From contig VFFE01007635.1 of the NCBI GenBank assembly GCA_008921705.1, forward strand, positions 188,417 to 252,416: 64,000 nt of DNA. Direction: 5' to 3'. This document shows positions 12,101-23,100 of the stretch, in pieces. The position numbers and the translations under genes were made by a program. How positions within the stretch are numbered: position 1 is the first letter of the stretch; the number at the start of each line of letters is the position of its first letter. The notes beneath the pieces were generated by a model that was given only the letters and a program-made list of their open reading frames with translations, was not told the origin of the DNA and searched no databases. Source of the stretch: Burhinus oedicnemus (Eukaryota; Chordata; Aves; Charadriiformes; Burhinidae).

Positions 12101-15100
12101 ACTTCTAAATCCTTATAAGATATGTAACTTGTTTAGAGCAGCTTGCAAATTCTGGCTCTTATGAATGGTTCTAGACTTCGTTACAGAAAATGAATGCCAA
12201 GTAGCTTACTGAAATTGTACAATTGAAGGTTCGCTTAAGACCTGAACTTCGTGTAAGGTTTGGAAGCGAACGCTATGTGAACCTCCATTTAAAGTACAGT
12301 TTCTAATTAGTTATTAACAATGAATTGTTTTGTTTAAATGGTTCTGAGTATTCCTTTATTTTGAATTCAGTACAGCACAGTGAGTCTGTCAGCGAAGCAA
12401 AATGCTCAGCGTTAACAAATGGATTTTTATATCTCTTAATTTATAAATGATTAAGCACATGGCAATCAGCATAACAATGATAAAGACAAATGTGTTTTGG
12501 CCTGTGTCACAGAGGAACTGCATTTGAATTGTAAGTCTGCCAGAAGAGCATAAAGAGAGATTAATGGGCCAGATCTGGGAGGACAGTAGTCAAGGGTAAT
12601 GGTATCTCGTACTGTTTGCGTACATTTACAGATAAGTGAGATATTAATGAAATACGCTCATACTACATTGGGAGGTGGCGGAGAGGAAGAGGAGACCCCA
12701 GTGATGCCTGTACGCTCCCTTGAAACAGAGTTAATTTGTGAGAAAAAATGCCCTTTTTTTTTTTTTTTTCTTAATTCCATAGCTGAAACCTCTAGAAAAA
12801 GAACTTGATTTTGCATCTGGATAAAGATAAATGGATGATACGGGTGAGACCAGATAGCAAAATAAAGCGTAGCAGGGCGTTATAGCAGCCGAACATTAAA
12901 TCTGAGAAATGCACGTTGAGCTCTGCAGGAGCTGAGAGGTCGGTCCCGGCTTTGACCCCTCACGGGTGTTCAGATTGGCGTGTCTCTTGGTCATGAGTTG
13001 CACGTTCTTGAAGAGAGTCCAGATGAGATGAATAGCAGTCATGGTTTAAGGTAATGGGTATGTGAGGGAAGATGGAGGTACTAATTTTTTGGCAGTGATG
13101 TTCACTTCCAAGTTGATTGGACACATACGTGATCCTCACTGGACCAAAGTGAGGTGTGCTTGAGTTGCTCTGTTAGGTGAGGGTATTGGGCAGAACCAGG
13201 AGCCATCGGTCAACAGTTTTTATTGGAAGGTCAAAAATGCCATGGACGGGAACTGGGGTATTTGAAAAGGGTAGATACAGAACTGGTATATGTTTGTTGC
13301 TCAATGCTTCCATGTACTTTATGTAAGAAGTAGAATTTCCATGTAATATGTTAAAATGGGAAAGAAAAGGGGAAGAAACTTTACAATTTTTAAATGATTC
13401 ATTTGATTCTGCTGAAGTTCTTAATACTTCAATTTTAGATGCTTGTGCTTTTTGACTTGATCTGTTTTGTGGTCTTTAACAGCTACTTCTTGAAGCTTCT
13501 TTCCTCAAATACTTTATTTTAATATGATTTTTTTTAAAAAAAACAAAACCATAACTTGTACATATATATTGGTTTTTAAGACTTTTTACCTTTTTAAGGT
13601 TACGTGTTGTTACAGAGCCCTGTGAATTTCATGTCATGAGTAGAAATATGGAGAATAATGATGAGCGTTTAACCATGTATAAAATAGTTTTTTCCTCTGA
13701 GTCATTTGGATAAGGCTGTTAATGGGATTGGTAACTCCTTAACAGGGAACACAGAAGCAAAATCTATCCAAATGTAGAATAAATATGTACCCGGTGCTTT
13801 CAGATTTATTAATCTAGGCTTTAAGTATCGCTATGGCTAACTTTGCGTTATCCTTTTTCAGCTGGATATGCCTACTGAGCAGATAGTTGCCAATCTGAAA
13901 ACGGTTATCCATGATATCTGCACATTCAAGCCATCGGCTTACGGTAAGTAGCCATTCTTCTAACGTGGTAGCTCAAGTTACAGCAAACAAAATGAAGCAA
14001 TGAGTGTTCTTCACCGGGTTGTCATTAAATGAGCTCGCTGCTTTGCCTGCCTCGGGACAGGAGGAGGGAGCTGTTAGGCAACAGGGTAAGTCAAGACCTA
14101 AGAACTTGACAGCCTGTAAGGACGTGAATAGTCTTTGCTCTCACTTATGTGAATTCTTCATTGCACTGTGGCACTACGTAAGCGTCTGTGTAAGGAAAGA
14201 AGTGAAATGTTGTACAAAACTAAGTTTGCAGGCTTGATGCTTAAATGGATTAATGCCATACAAGGAAATCCTTATGAGAAATGGGGGTCTTCATCATCTG
14301 TGTGCGTTGGTTTTACCCCACTGACGTGGCGCTGTTGTGGCTCAGTGCAAAAAATCTGAACCCAGAATCCACCTGCAGCTGCCTTAGGTAAAACCCGTGC
14401 TTCAGTTCACATCTAGGCGGAGTTAGCTACCCTGTTTGAAGGTGTACCACCTCTTTTTTTTCTATAACCAAGATACTTTTAAAATTTCTGCTGCTACAAG
14501 GGAAAAGCTGTTAATCTTCTTCCTATTTTTTCTCTTCTTGTTATTCCTTAGCAAAAGGATCAGGTTACAAAGGGGCAAAGGTGTGAACTCTGTGTGGTGT
14601 TTCTGTGGGTTCTGCTCACAGAATGTGAACAGCTAATGTGCTGTCTGCTCTTTGTCATAATGAAGTAAACTTTAAACAAATGTCATCTGCTTAGCTGGAG
14701 TGGAAATGGTGATTTATGAACATAATTTTATGGAAGAATAGCCTTGTTTAAACTAAGAAAACAACTTTTTATATTGATGTTGGCTTAACATCTGCAAAAA
14801 GAATCATGTTGCATCTCTTCCAGTGATGCTGTTAACGGTAACTGCTGTACAGAGAACAGACCGCGAAAAGCCAAGTACACTTGCCTTTAGAAGCATTTCA
14901 GCCCAAATAAAAAGTCTAAGGGGTTGGTTGACTTGAAATAAGAGTAAATAGAAGCAGAAAGTGATGGTATTTCTGTCCTTAATAAGTTTATATGTGAACT
15001 ACACCAACCTAGTTAAGTAAGGGTAACCTCTGCTGGTCTTAGCATTTCTACTGATTTTGCAGTATCAAGCTTGATTCTTGTGGTGGGTCTTTTACTGGCT

Positions 15101-16042
15101 TAATTAAAAGGAGGAAGCAAACTTGATAATTAACATAACTTTACAACAACGGAGTTTAAGATATGCTTGCTAACTACCAATCATTTAGACCAACTAGGTA
15201 TAGATATCTGTTCCTTAGTTCCTTTCAGACTTTCAATACGTAATTGCATGTCTTAAGCAGCTATGTAGTTATCACTAAAACAGCATTCCTCTGCGAGTCC
15301 CTTGATCTAATGCAAGACTGAAATTACCACCAGGCAAATATTCTCAGAATATAATTTAGATGTATTTAATCTTCCATAAAGAAATCTGACTATTTCTGTA
15401 GTTCTTCTTGTCAAAATGTTCCCTCAGCATTTCATGGTGGGATCCTGAATTAGGAATGGTTTCTTTTGTGCCCTTAGTCATGTAGAAATATTTGGGTGAC
15501 AAGCAAAGTTCCCCTCCTGTATCTTGCCAATCGGGACTGCTTCCCGAAGTGAATTCACCTCTATTTCAGTTTTGGAGGAGTGTGTATGTGAAGCTTTACT
15601 TGTGTGTTCTAAGGTCCAAGGGCACTAGCAGTGTCAACTGCTGGTGAGGTACCGAAGGACTAAGGTAGCCATCAAGTTGGTACCTTTTCTGGTGCCAGAG
15701 TGGGAATTGCATTTTTAACCCAATCTGCCCGGGTGGATGGTAAACTCTGTGTACTGAAGGAATGTGTCTACACGTGTAGTTCGGATTCTGGTCGTGTGCT
15801 TGACACAGTATGGATTAGTACTAAGATAAATCAGATATGAAGAGCGGTAGAGTGACTGAATTGGTGGTGTTCTTTGTTTTATAGGTCCCTTTGTGCGGAA
15901 GTTGGTGATTAGATCTTCAACCAGTGAAGGCTTGCTATTGAACCTTGATGGACTTCTGCCTCAGGTGGAGAAAGTAGAAGAAGAAGAAGAAAGAAAGGCA
16001 GAAGATGAAGACAAAAATGTTCAAGAATCTGTTAGTACCTGA
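59..16042 (+). CDS. MRPL1: MRPL1, mitochondrial large-subunit ribosomal protein uL1m (spliced; 5' exon outside window)
   Basis: Seen: eight exons at 59-170, 1313-1556, 2696-2779, 4300-4371, 4589-4700, 6153-6253, 13862-13943 and 15885-16042. All have AG acceptors and GT donors, and the phases join without a break into 320 complete codons plus TGA. Recognised uL1m stretches include PVDDVYLTWYYERPSYDVEE, VDFYVAVPAIIPKLIPLRNK, LGHDIPKMVQLFREG and RSSTSEGLLLNLDGLLP, which align with what I recall of human MRPL1 (about 325 residues). Known: uL1m is a component of the L1 stalk of the 39S mitoribosomal subunit and acts in mitochondrial translation. Inference: the Arg-rich, acid-poor N-terminus is the import presequence, and the initiator ATG lies in an exon upstream of base 1. 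The C-terminus is highly acidic. Apart from the intron at 6254-13861, the introns are small (0.2 to 1.9 kb) and I saw no second gene in them. Confidence 0.95.
1313..1556 (+). CDS. MRPL1: MRPL1 exon, start of the L1 domain
   Basis: Acceptor TTGTTTTAG and donor GTAGGT. The exon opens with a Lys/Thr-rich linker (TAKKGSRKTKQEETKKK) and then the conserved entry to the L1 domain (PVDDVYLTWYYERPSYDVEE, LKKFQELDFTYPKQ, DMALQKK). It contains an in-frame ATG at 1389, but conservation continues upstream of it, so that ATG is not the start. The exon ends in phase 0. Confidence 0.95.
2696..2779 (+). CDS. MRPL1: MRPL1 exon
   Basis: 28 codons between acceptor CTTAATAG and donor GTGGGT. It encodes KKVDLVASTVLLPHRFTDET and NKVLVFTE, corresponding to the human stretch around LSLPYPFASEINKVAVFTE. 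Phase 0 at both ends. Confidence 0.95.
4300..4371 (+). CDS. MRPL1: MRPL1 exon
   Basis: 24 codons after a pyrimidine tract ending in CAACAG. It encodes NEQEAEIARENGAAVVGG and VELIKW. The donor lies in ATGGGTATTT and was placed after TGG so that the next exon continues in frame as ILEDEIQVDF. Phase 0 at both ends. Confidence 0.95.
4589..4700 (+). CDS. MRPL1: MRPL1 exon, conserved uL1 core
   Basis: Acceptor TTATTGCAG, donor GTAAGAAT. It encodes ILEDEIQVDFYVAVPAIIPK and LIPLRNKLKRKYPSTKR, the well-conserved FYVAVP...L..LR..L..KYP block of mitochondrial L1. It ends one base into an Asn codon (A|AT). Confidence 0.96.
5309..5322 (+). repeat. Poly(A) run, 14 A
   Basis: Homopolymer in a small MRPL1 intron. 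Nothing gene-like is attached. Confidence 0.85.
6153..6253 (+). CDS. MRPL1: MRPL1 exon
   Basis: It follows a long T-tract ending in CTGTTAG and ends at GTAAGT. It encodes NSLGHDIPKMVQLFREGLEY and VVEDERVIKTRIAR, matching human NSIGRDIPKMLELFKNGHE. Phase 0 at its end. The intron that follows is the largest of the gene in this window. Confidence 0.96.
8767..8839 (+). repeat. 73-bp exact direct repeat, copy 1 (splice-acceptor-like)
   Basis: This segment recurs exactly 812 bases downstream with no mismatch, and flanks on both sides do not match. It contains a long pyrimidine run ending in CCTGCAG followed by 39 bases starting ACTGCACGG, so each copy looks like the end of an intron plus the start of an exon. 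It is not a repeat family I recognise. Confidence 0.95.
9048..9095 (+). repeat. Purine-only tract (GAA/A-rich) with poly(A)
   Basis: A run of AGAAGAAGAG-type units passes into 16 consecutive A. It is simple-sequence DNA in an MRPL1 intron, prone to length change. Confidence 0.85.
9579..9651 (+). repeat. 73-bp exact direct repeat, copy 2
   Basis: Identical to 8767-8839. The sequence diverges immediately after the shared CCACCTTG and before the shared TTTCTATG. Both copies lie inside the same MRPL1 intron. The cause could be a small templated duplication or a local assembly error. Confidence 0.95.
11424..11446 (+). repeat. Poly(A) run, 23 A
   Basis: It is the longest homopolymer in the window. 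No AATAAA or gene-like sequence precedes it, so I do not call it a retroposed tail. Confidence 0.9.
12754..12769 (+). repeat. Poly(T) run, 16 T
   Basis: Homopolymer in the large MRPL1 intron. Confidence 0.85.
13862..13943 (+). CDS. MRPL1: MRPL1 exon
   Basis: Acceptor TTTTTCAG, donor GTAAGTA. It encodes LDMPTEQIVANLKTVIHDIC and TFKPSAY, matching human [20 protein letters not shown]. It ends one base into a Gly codon (G|GT). Confidence 0.96.
13944..15884 (+). other. MRPL1: Last MRPL1 intron (1.9 kb)
   Basis: Bounded by GTAAGTA and GTTTTATAG. I see ordinary AT-rich unique sequence and no recognisable exon, RNA or repeat. Confidence 0.85.
15885..16042 (+). CDS. MRPL1: MRPL1 terminal coding exon
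   Basis: Acceptor GTTTTATAG. It encodes GPFVRKLVIRSSTSEGLLLN and LDGLLPQ, the C-terminal uL1 signature region, followed by an acidic, low-complexity tail (EKVEEEEERKAEDEDKNVQ). The stop is TGA at 16040-16042. The tail is a GAA/GAG run in DNA, so its length may vary between individuals. It lies beyond the conserved fold. Confidence 0.96.
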
Positions 16043-16111
16043 TGTCTTTCCTTGTAGATCAAGCTTGGAAAGCAAATGGTGTAATTCAAATCATACTTTA
16101 TGAAAAGAAAA

Positions 16112-16288
16112 AATAAATTTAACTTGTGAATTTCACTTGTAAATTCTGTGTAACAAGAAACATTGTCACAAACAGGAGTCTGTTGTCAAAACCCAAGACA
16201 TCTTGAATTTCTTTTGTTGGTAGCTGAAAGCTCCCTAGTTGGTGGGTTGTTTTTTTCCTTTGCACATAATAGTTCTTACTTTAATAAA
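16112..16288 (+). terminator. MRPL1: MRPL1 3' UTR with two poly(A) signals
   Basis: AATAAA occurs at 16112-16117, only 70 bases past the stop, and again at 16283-16288, each followed by T/GT-containing sequence. Alternative 3' ends of roughly 0.1 and 0.27 kb are therefore plausible. Which one is used cannot be told from sequence. Confidence 0.7.
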
Positions 16289-17564
16289 AGTATTTCTGTA
16301 ACTCCTGAAGTATTGCCATCCAATTTCCACAGTTGCAGCTGAAAAGCCAGCATATATTATATCCATAACGCTGGGCTTTTTACTCTGGGAAATGCAGAAT
16401 GTTCAGTGCTTTCGTTGTCTTGCCTCGGTCCGTCTGCCCCCAAGCAACTAATGCAGCTGCTTGTGGAAAGCTGCTGTATAAATGGCAAATGAAGGAAAAC
16501 AGTTTTTATTTACCATTCCACTTTTCTGCAAAGTCAGAGATGGTGTTCCTTTTGAGTTGGTCTGAGTAACATCTGCATGATGCTTGTGATATCTCACTTT
16601 GTTTTCATTTAATCTGCATACCTAGATACTGGAGGGGTGTACAGAGGATTACTGCTGTCCTACTTTGGCCCTCTGAATGCAGGTTAGTCTTTGTGACAAA
16701 TTATAATAGGTGAGGTTATTCTAAGAAAAAATGGGATGTATTCTGTGGAAGGAGTGATAATGCACTTTATCTTTCAAATAATGCTATTTCATCTATGCGT
16801 AACTGATTCGATGTGCCTCAGAGATGAAGAGCCCATACATAAAAGGAGCAGTGTGTAGCTAGGAAGCTGTAGGGCTGGGGTCCTCTGCTAGATCAGTCAT
16901 CTTGGAGGTAAGCTAGGCTCTGTAGACCTCACTAGAAGACACCGGTTTTCTAGTGCCTGGTTGGAGGCTCCCGATCCCCTTTGCCAGTGTATGGGGGGAA
17001 AAGAAAAAGGCTGTGGGGGTCACCTTTAGTTTTCTGCCTGATTAACTTGGTTCCTCTGACTCTTAGTAGCTATGCAACACCACTTAGATTTGATGGAAAA
17101 TGTTGAAAATACTCTTTAATTGAAATGAAGGTTTCTTTTAACAATAGCAGAGTTTGCCATAAGTGGTAGGTTCCCAATAAATGAGTTAAACTCTTGTTGG
17201 GGTTCCAGCTCTTACAAACACGCCAGAAGGCTCAACTTGGCAATGGTTCCATTTTTTTGCACAGTTAGCTTTTCATTTTTTGGAGTTGGTTGGTGTGGGT
17301 CAAACAGATCAAAACACCAACCCTTTTTCGCAAGGGCCAGTCCTGAGTGTGCTTGTAATGTAATCTTACTGTTCTGCCTGATTTACTTCAGTCTGTGGCA
17401 ATTGCTGGGACTTCTTACTTCACTTACCTTGTTTTCCTCCAGCGTAGTGCGTAAGTGTAAACTGGAGACCAGCATAAATATCAATGCATCTTCTAACCGA
17501 CTTGAAAAATAGGTTGGTTTTGCTTTGCTGCAGAATTTTTTTCCCAGTTTTTTCCACGTTGTGT

Positions 17565-17577
17565 CCAGCAGGTGGCA
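17565..17577 (+). promoter_or_regulatory. CTCF-type motif
   Basis: CCAGCAGGTGGCA fits every position of the CTCF core CCASYAGRKGGCR, and the TG three bases upstream also fits the extended motif. It lies about 1.3 kb beyond the MRPL1 poly(A) signals, a sensible place for a boundary between a housekeeping gene and a tissue-specific gene. Binding is inferred from the motif alone. Confidence 0.6.
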
Positions 17578-18684
17578 TTCTTCTTCCCTTCTGTAGAGGT
17601 GTTAGGCAGAGTTTCTCAGCGGGGTGGTGTGTTTGGTTGGTTGTTTGATTGGGTTTTTTTGGACTTTGTTGCTAAACACGTATTAGTAAAACTGCACCCT
17701 AAAATGTAAGATGGTTCCAAAAAGGATTTGCTACTTACAAAAGGGATGAGCTTATCCATACCTGGAAGGGTGGTTTGTGTTTGTGGCTTTAAATCATTCC
17801 TATTACTGGAGGCAGGACTCAATTTTCAAACAGGTTACCCATAGCTGTCTGCATAAAAATTCTAGTACCTCCCATCTGAAGCATTTGGCAGCTGTCAGTC
17901 AGGGTGCTTGACAGATGACTGTTAGGCCACGCTGCTGTATTTTTGATTGTGAGGTGCTCTGCTCAGAGTTTGATGAGAAAATTCTCTTAGGGGTTTACCC
18001 TAAGGCTTCATGCTGACTTCAGTAGGCTGACTAGGTAGTATGTGGGAAAAGCAATGCCAGGGCACTCAAATAGGTGTCTAGACACGCTTTTTAGCATGGG
18101 CTATGCTTGTATGCCTAGTAGAAAGAGGAAAATTATATCTGTTGCTTTTCAAAGTGAAGAGTTGATGTGACTGGCAAAAATAGTCAAGTAGGTTCAGTGA
18201 CGTTAACTGCTCTAAACATCCAATTAGGTCCAAATATTCTTGCATCAGGAATTGGTGATGGGGAGGCCAGTAATGGTAGTCGTTAGTAAGTATCTTCAGA
18301 ATGCATAATGTCTGGGTTTTTTTGTTTGTTTGTTTTTTCCTACTCCTTCCTCTGTTCTGCAGAAGTTAAAGTTGTAGAGTAAAGCTTTTTCACCTCCCTA
18401 ATACTGATGTCTTTTAATTTCTAGTCTGGAGCACCAGGCAAGTTTCAGAAGATAGATGAGGGTAGGTAAGCAAGAGGAAACAAGGGGGTTTTTTGTGTTT
18501 CAAATCTATGGGGTTTTTTCCCCTCCACCCTGTGCCTGAAGTAATTGATTGTACTGATTAGTGATGGTTATGTACTGGCAAGTCTAGTCTATGCCAATAT
18601 AGCATGGGGTAGCAACTAAATCAGTCTGCAGCAAAAGGCTTGATTACTTATGACAAGTTTTACCTAGATGTTTTTTTCTAATGC

Positions 18685-18699
18685 AAAAAAAAAAAAAAA
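18685..18699 (+). repeat. Poly(A) run, 15 A
   Basis: Homopolymer in intergenic DNA. Confidence 0.85.
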
Positions 18700-19877
18700 T
18701 TATGTTGCATAAGGTCCTCATCTGCAATGTGTCTACCTTCATTAGCCCAAGTACAGCATCCACTGCGTGCACATCACTTATGCTGTAACCTTTTTCTACT
18801 TGGAGTTTGTGTTGAGGATGCATGCTTGCGTGGACGGAAAAGATCAAGCCATGGCGGTGTGCCCTGTTTGAGGACCTGGCTCTTAGTTTACGTGCATCTC
18901 AAATGGATCACGAGCTGTTGATTAACACTCTGAATTTTAGCAAAAGGTAGGATATTGTTTTACAAGAACATTAATTCACCCTGCAGATAATGTTTTCTGT
19001 CTCTATGTAAGCAAAGAGTGTTTTCATTACTGATGAATTACATATACAAGGAATATTATGAGATATTATAATAGTTATGTGCTGTTTGCGACCCAGAAGG
19101 AACAATGTGAAGCCAAGGTACCTGTTGGTGTAGAAAGGCAAGGTTTGTGATATCATTTGCATAGGTTCCTTGGTCTCTTCTCTATTTTTTTTTCTTGACT
19201 TATTTCAAAGACTTTACTATCCATTATGGAAAAAGATAGACCTGTCCTTTTGAAGATGGGTGGCTTTTAAAAAAAGTGATTCTTAAGCATAAATATACAG
19301 GTGAACTTAAATCATAAGCTCTCAGACTGCTGAGCGTATTTCCAAAGAATAAAAGTGTTGGAATAATAAACATTCTTGCAGAAATCTATACTTTGAAAAT
19401 TTGAACGCTATGGGAATCCTGTGAATCTGAACATCTAGAAGCCAGGTGAGAAAGTAGTTCATGAACTTAACAAATTTTCAGCTGCATTTGTTCAGGTGTG
19501 ATCCTGAGGTTCTGAGTACATGTTACTATGCTACTAATTGATAAGGTAATAATGCTCCTGCTCTGTGTAATGCTGAAATAGTGTTATCCAAGCTGTTGAG
19601 TATATTGTGATTTTTATTCTGAAATGATTGACGCGCAGGAGAGATGAAAGGGAGAAAGACAACATGAGGTTATTGCCCTTGAATAAGTTTAGTTCCAAAA
19701 CATGCGGAATGGGAATTGTACATGTGGTTCCTGTGCCAATATGCCTTAGAAACCAGTTTAATTATTACAGTAAGCATAACTAAAATGGCATCGCTGGCTT
19801 CTAGAAATTAATACTAGTGTGCTCATTGCAAAGTGTGGAGTTGTAATGCTTTAGTGGTTTCTGATTTGTTAGAGCAG

Positions 19878-20134
19878 TATATAAATAGGTTATGTGTCCT
19901 GAATGTTAAGTTCTTACAAGTCCTGTGTAATAAGAGGCACCCTTTTTACCAGAGTTTTTGTTAATGAGTGCTTAATACTCCTTTGGTAGGTAATTAGAGC
20001 ACAGATCTTCTCTTGAAAGCAAAATGGCAGTAACTCAGGACCTGGTTACCCAAGTATGTGGTGAAGTGAGAAAGGATGTGTTACAAGGCATTAACCAGTC
20101 CATGTTACCTGCAGTAAGTGGAAACTTAATTCAA
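19878..20134 (+). promoter_or_regulatory. Candidate TATA promoter and short first exon
   Basis: TATATAAATA at 19878-19887 is a strong TATA box. 137 bases downstream of it, an ATG in good context (AAAATGG, 20024) opens a frame of 37 codons (MAVTQDLVTQVCGEV...), which runs to a strong donor GTAAGT at 20135. An alternative GTAAGT lies at 20114. The order TATA, start, donor is what a first exon would look like. I recognise no homology and found no matching downstream exon. Chance is quite possible. Confidence 0.2.
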
Positions 20135-23100
20135 GTAAGTTACTCTGTAGTGAAAGGTACTCTAGGCAAATGCTTTGCACATACTTGGGCGTGGCAGCGC
20201 ATACTCTTGGTTCCTTCAAAGCAGCTGTCAACTTACTAAATGTTACGTCCTGTTAACAAACCATACCTTGCTGTGCACGCTTGGCCCTCAGAAAGAAGGG
20301 GGAGATGCCTGGGAGGGTGGCTGGAAGGACGAGACCATCTTCCCGTATACCACAAAAGTGAAGAAGGCAGATTGCTGTGCCCTAGTTCTCTCCCAAAGGG
20401 CTTTGTGTTTTATAGTGCATTTACCCTTCATTCTCTCCTGTCTGATTCTTAGGAGCGCAATCCAAGCTATGCTGAATTTGCTTGGCAGCTTAATTTCAAA
20501 TAAAAATATTTCTTGGGGAAATACCGGGTTACAACATTTGAGGTTGCCGCCACTATGGCTCTAAAAGTGTAAGAAAGCAGGAGTTGATGTATGGGGCTTG
20601 TTATCCCCACTATTTATGAGTATTGAAAAAGTTCCTTGTGGAAAAAAGGGAGTGCTGCAAGACATTTAGTAATGCACATGATGTATGATTGCTTTTAAAA
20701 TTGTCTTATATGAAACTGCTGTTAGTTTTACTAAGGAGAAGCAGGCAGTGAACTCGGATTCACAGTTAGTGCACACAGAAACATTTGCCCAAACAAGGAA
20801 GAAATTGCCATAGAGGCATGCGTGCAGTTGTGGGGAATGAAGGGTTTAGGTTGACACTCAGCCTAAACCTAGACTCGTACAAGAATTAGTTGCACTCCAA
20901 AAAACTTTGAATTTGTATAGGTCAAACTGAGTTCAGGGGGCTTTTGCTGTAAATTATGGCATGGAGAGGTAAAGTTAGAAGTGCGGGACGGGGATGTTAA
21001 AAATGCCACATTCAAAACTGATGCAGGAAAGACTAGCCTCTCCATACCCCCTGGGGGTTTTCCAGGATGCTAGCAATTAGAATTAGCACTAGTCCCACAG
21101 ATGCTGTTCTGCTGTAGTGTAGCTGAGCACAGCCTTGGAAATGTCAAGTACAGTCGGCCTTGCACTCCTGAATTTAACTTGTCGGGTATAGACACCGATT
21201 TTAATTTTCCCAGGGACAGAGCTGCCAACTTGTGCTGTGTGTCTGCCTCTGCTCTGAAAGTTAGGCTGGTCTAAGGTGTTGGGCTGAGCACTTCATTTGA
21301 AGTATACAAAAATGCAGGGCTAAGCACAAAGCCCATCCAGAGGATGTCACTGATGAAGTTTGTTTAAAAATCTAATTGTGCCTACAAGGGGTAAGATGTT
21401 TCTAAATGCTGAGACAGGCGTTATGAATGATTACGTTTGTATTGTGCAGTACCGTTGGTATTGTCAGCCTCCCAACTTTGGGTGAAGCTAACACCGTAAC
21501 CTAAATTCCGTCTGTATGGTAGAATTTGCATTGACTTAAATAGGACGGGGTGGTGGAATAAAGCTTTTAAGATTGACTAAAAATACTGTTGTGGTAAATA
21601 TTGTTATTTTACAAGTAGTCGTTTCTGTCAGTACCTCAGCTTGCAGGTGACTAGAGGCTTCATCCCACAAGTACATTACGGGGGAGTTGTCAGAGCGAAT
21701 TCCAGATGTTGTACCTAGCAGGGTTAGCATTCAGTGCATGTGCAAGTGGTTTTAATGTTCGAGGGGGTAGTGCTGCAACATTCAAGTGGAAAGCTGGTTT
21801 GGGAGGAGAGCAGTATCATTACTTCTTGGCACTGTTCTTAAAAAATAGGATTTTTATGCCACGAGGATAAGCAGCATGGGAATCAGTCCATCCTGAGAGG
21901 AGGAGGCTCCATGGGAGACTTCATCTGGGGGCTTCATGTCAGGGGCTGTGGCACTTGGAGGCTTTGGTGTAATCCTCAGTGGGGTAGCAGGTCTTTTGAT
22001 GAGCTTGTATGTCGTTCTAGCAGGCATCTTTATTTTGGAAGACTGTCCTGATGGTATTTATTTGCAACTGGAGTTGTAAAGGTCTTTCTGTTGTTGAAGT
22101 GGAGAAACACTTGGGGGACTGTTCTCTCAGCCTAAAGAAGGTGTTAAAGAAAGCCCCAAATCCTAAAGTGTAAATATTTTCAGTAAAAAGGGTAGTGATT
22201 AAAAAGACTCTGTTCTTTCCTGAAAGCTTCATCTTGCCAGCAGGAGGAGTCCTGCGATTACATTGCTAGCAGCAGGGACTCTGAGTCACTAGGTGGAAAT
22301 GAAGAAGTAAGGCAAAACTTTTTTCTTTAAATGCCCCTTGTACAAAGTCAGCTAAACTTCACTTCTCAGCACTAGTAAAATTGGTTACAAGAAGAGAAAT
22401 TTGGAAGTGACCTGTACACAGGCTATTACTATTCAAAGATTTTAGAAAAGATGGCATGCTAACAAGGTAAACAGTGACCTTAAGCTACAGGTGCCCTGTG
22501 AAAAATAAAGCTTTTCAGGGACTTTGAACCATTGTAAGCATGGTTCCTGTAACAGGGCTTTCCCAAGCACACCTGCTTTCAGCTCCCAAGGTTTGTTGGG
22601 GATGGAGGGTGGATTTTGGGGACTGCAACAGTGAGATACAAGATCATCATCCTAGTGGAAGCTAAGTATACACGTGTGCCATGTAGTAGAACGACGTTTA
22701 CTATTTCTGAGGTTTCTGGAGATGCCCACTGGATTAGTGAGTTGTCTGGTGGCCTTAGTACTTTGACTGCAGTTCTGCTGGAAAGCTGTGCCGCCCGAGT
22801 GCTGTCAGTCATATGCTTGGCCAAAACTAAAGACCAGGTCTGTGTGTGCTGCGTAGCATGTGTAAGTGCACATCTGTATTGGCTATACCAAGCTGAGATG
22901 CAGGCGCCCCTGCATAAAGGGAAGCGAAGTTATTTTGTGCTGGGCACTCGGTCTGTGAAAGAGTCACCCTTCTGCTTCACAAAGGCTTTCCAACAGGATT
23001 GTGAGTAGAGGAGATGGCAGTGAGAGCTTGTATTGCTCGTATGTCAGGAAAACTAGTTTTAATACTTTTTTTTTTTCCCAAATCATTACAAGCATCCATT

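Larger units (their letters stand above)
6254..13861 (+). other. MRPL1: Large MRPL1 intron (7.6 kb)
   Basis: The intron lies between clean donor GTAAGT and acceptor TTTTTCAG. I recognise no gene in it. It holds several T-rich tracts ending in CAG that look like acceptors (for example near 6947), a purine-rich tract with poly(A) at 9048-9095, the 73-bp exact repeat listed separately, and a 23-A run at 11424. ORFs in it of up to about 115 codons show no recognisable protein. Confidence 0.9.

Noticed and set aside
22616..23008. 130-codon + strand ORF in intergenic DNA
   Set aside because: It begins at a TTG codon, shows no familiar domain and has no supporting signals.
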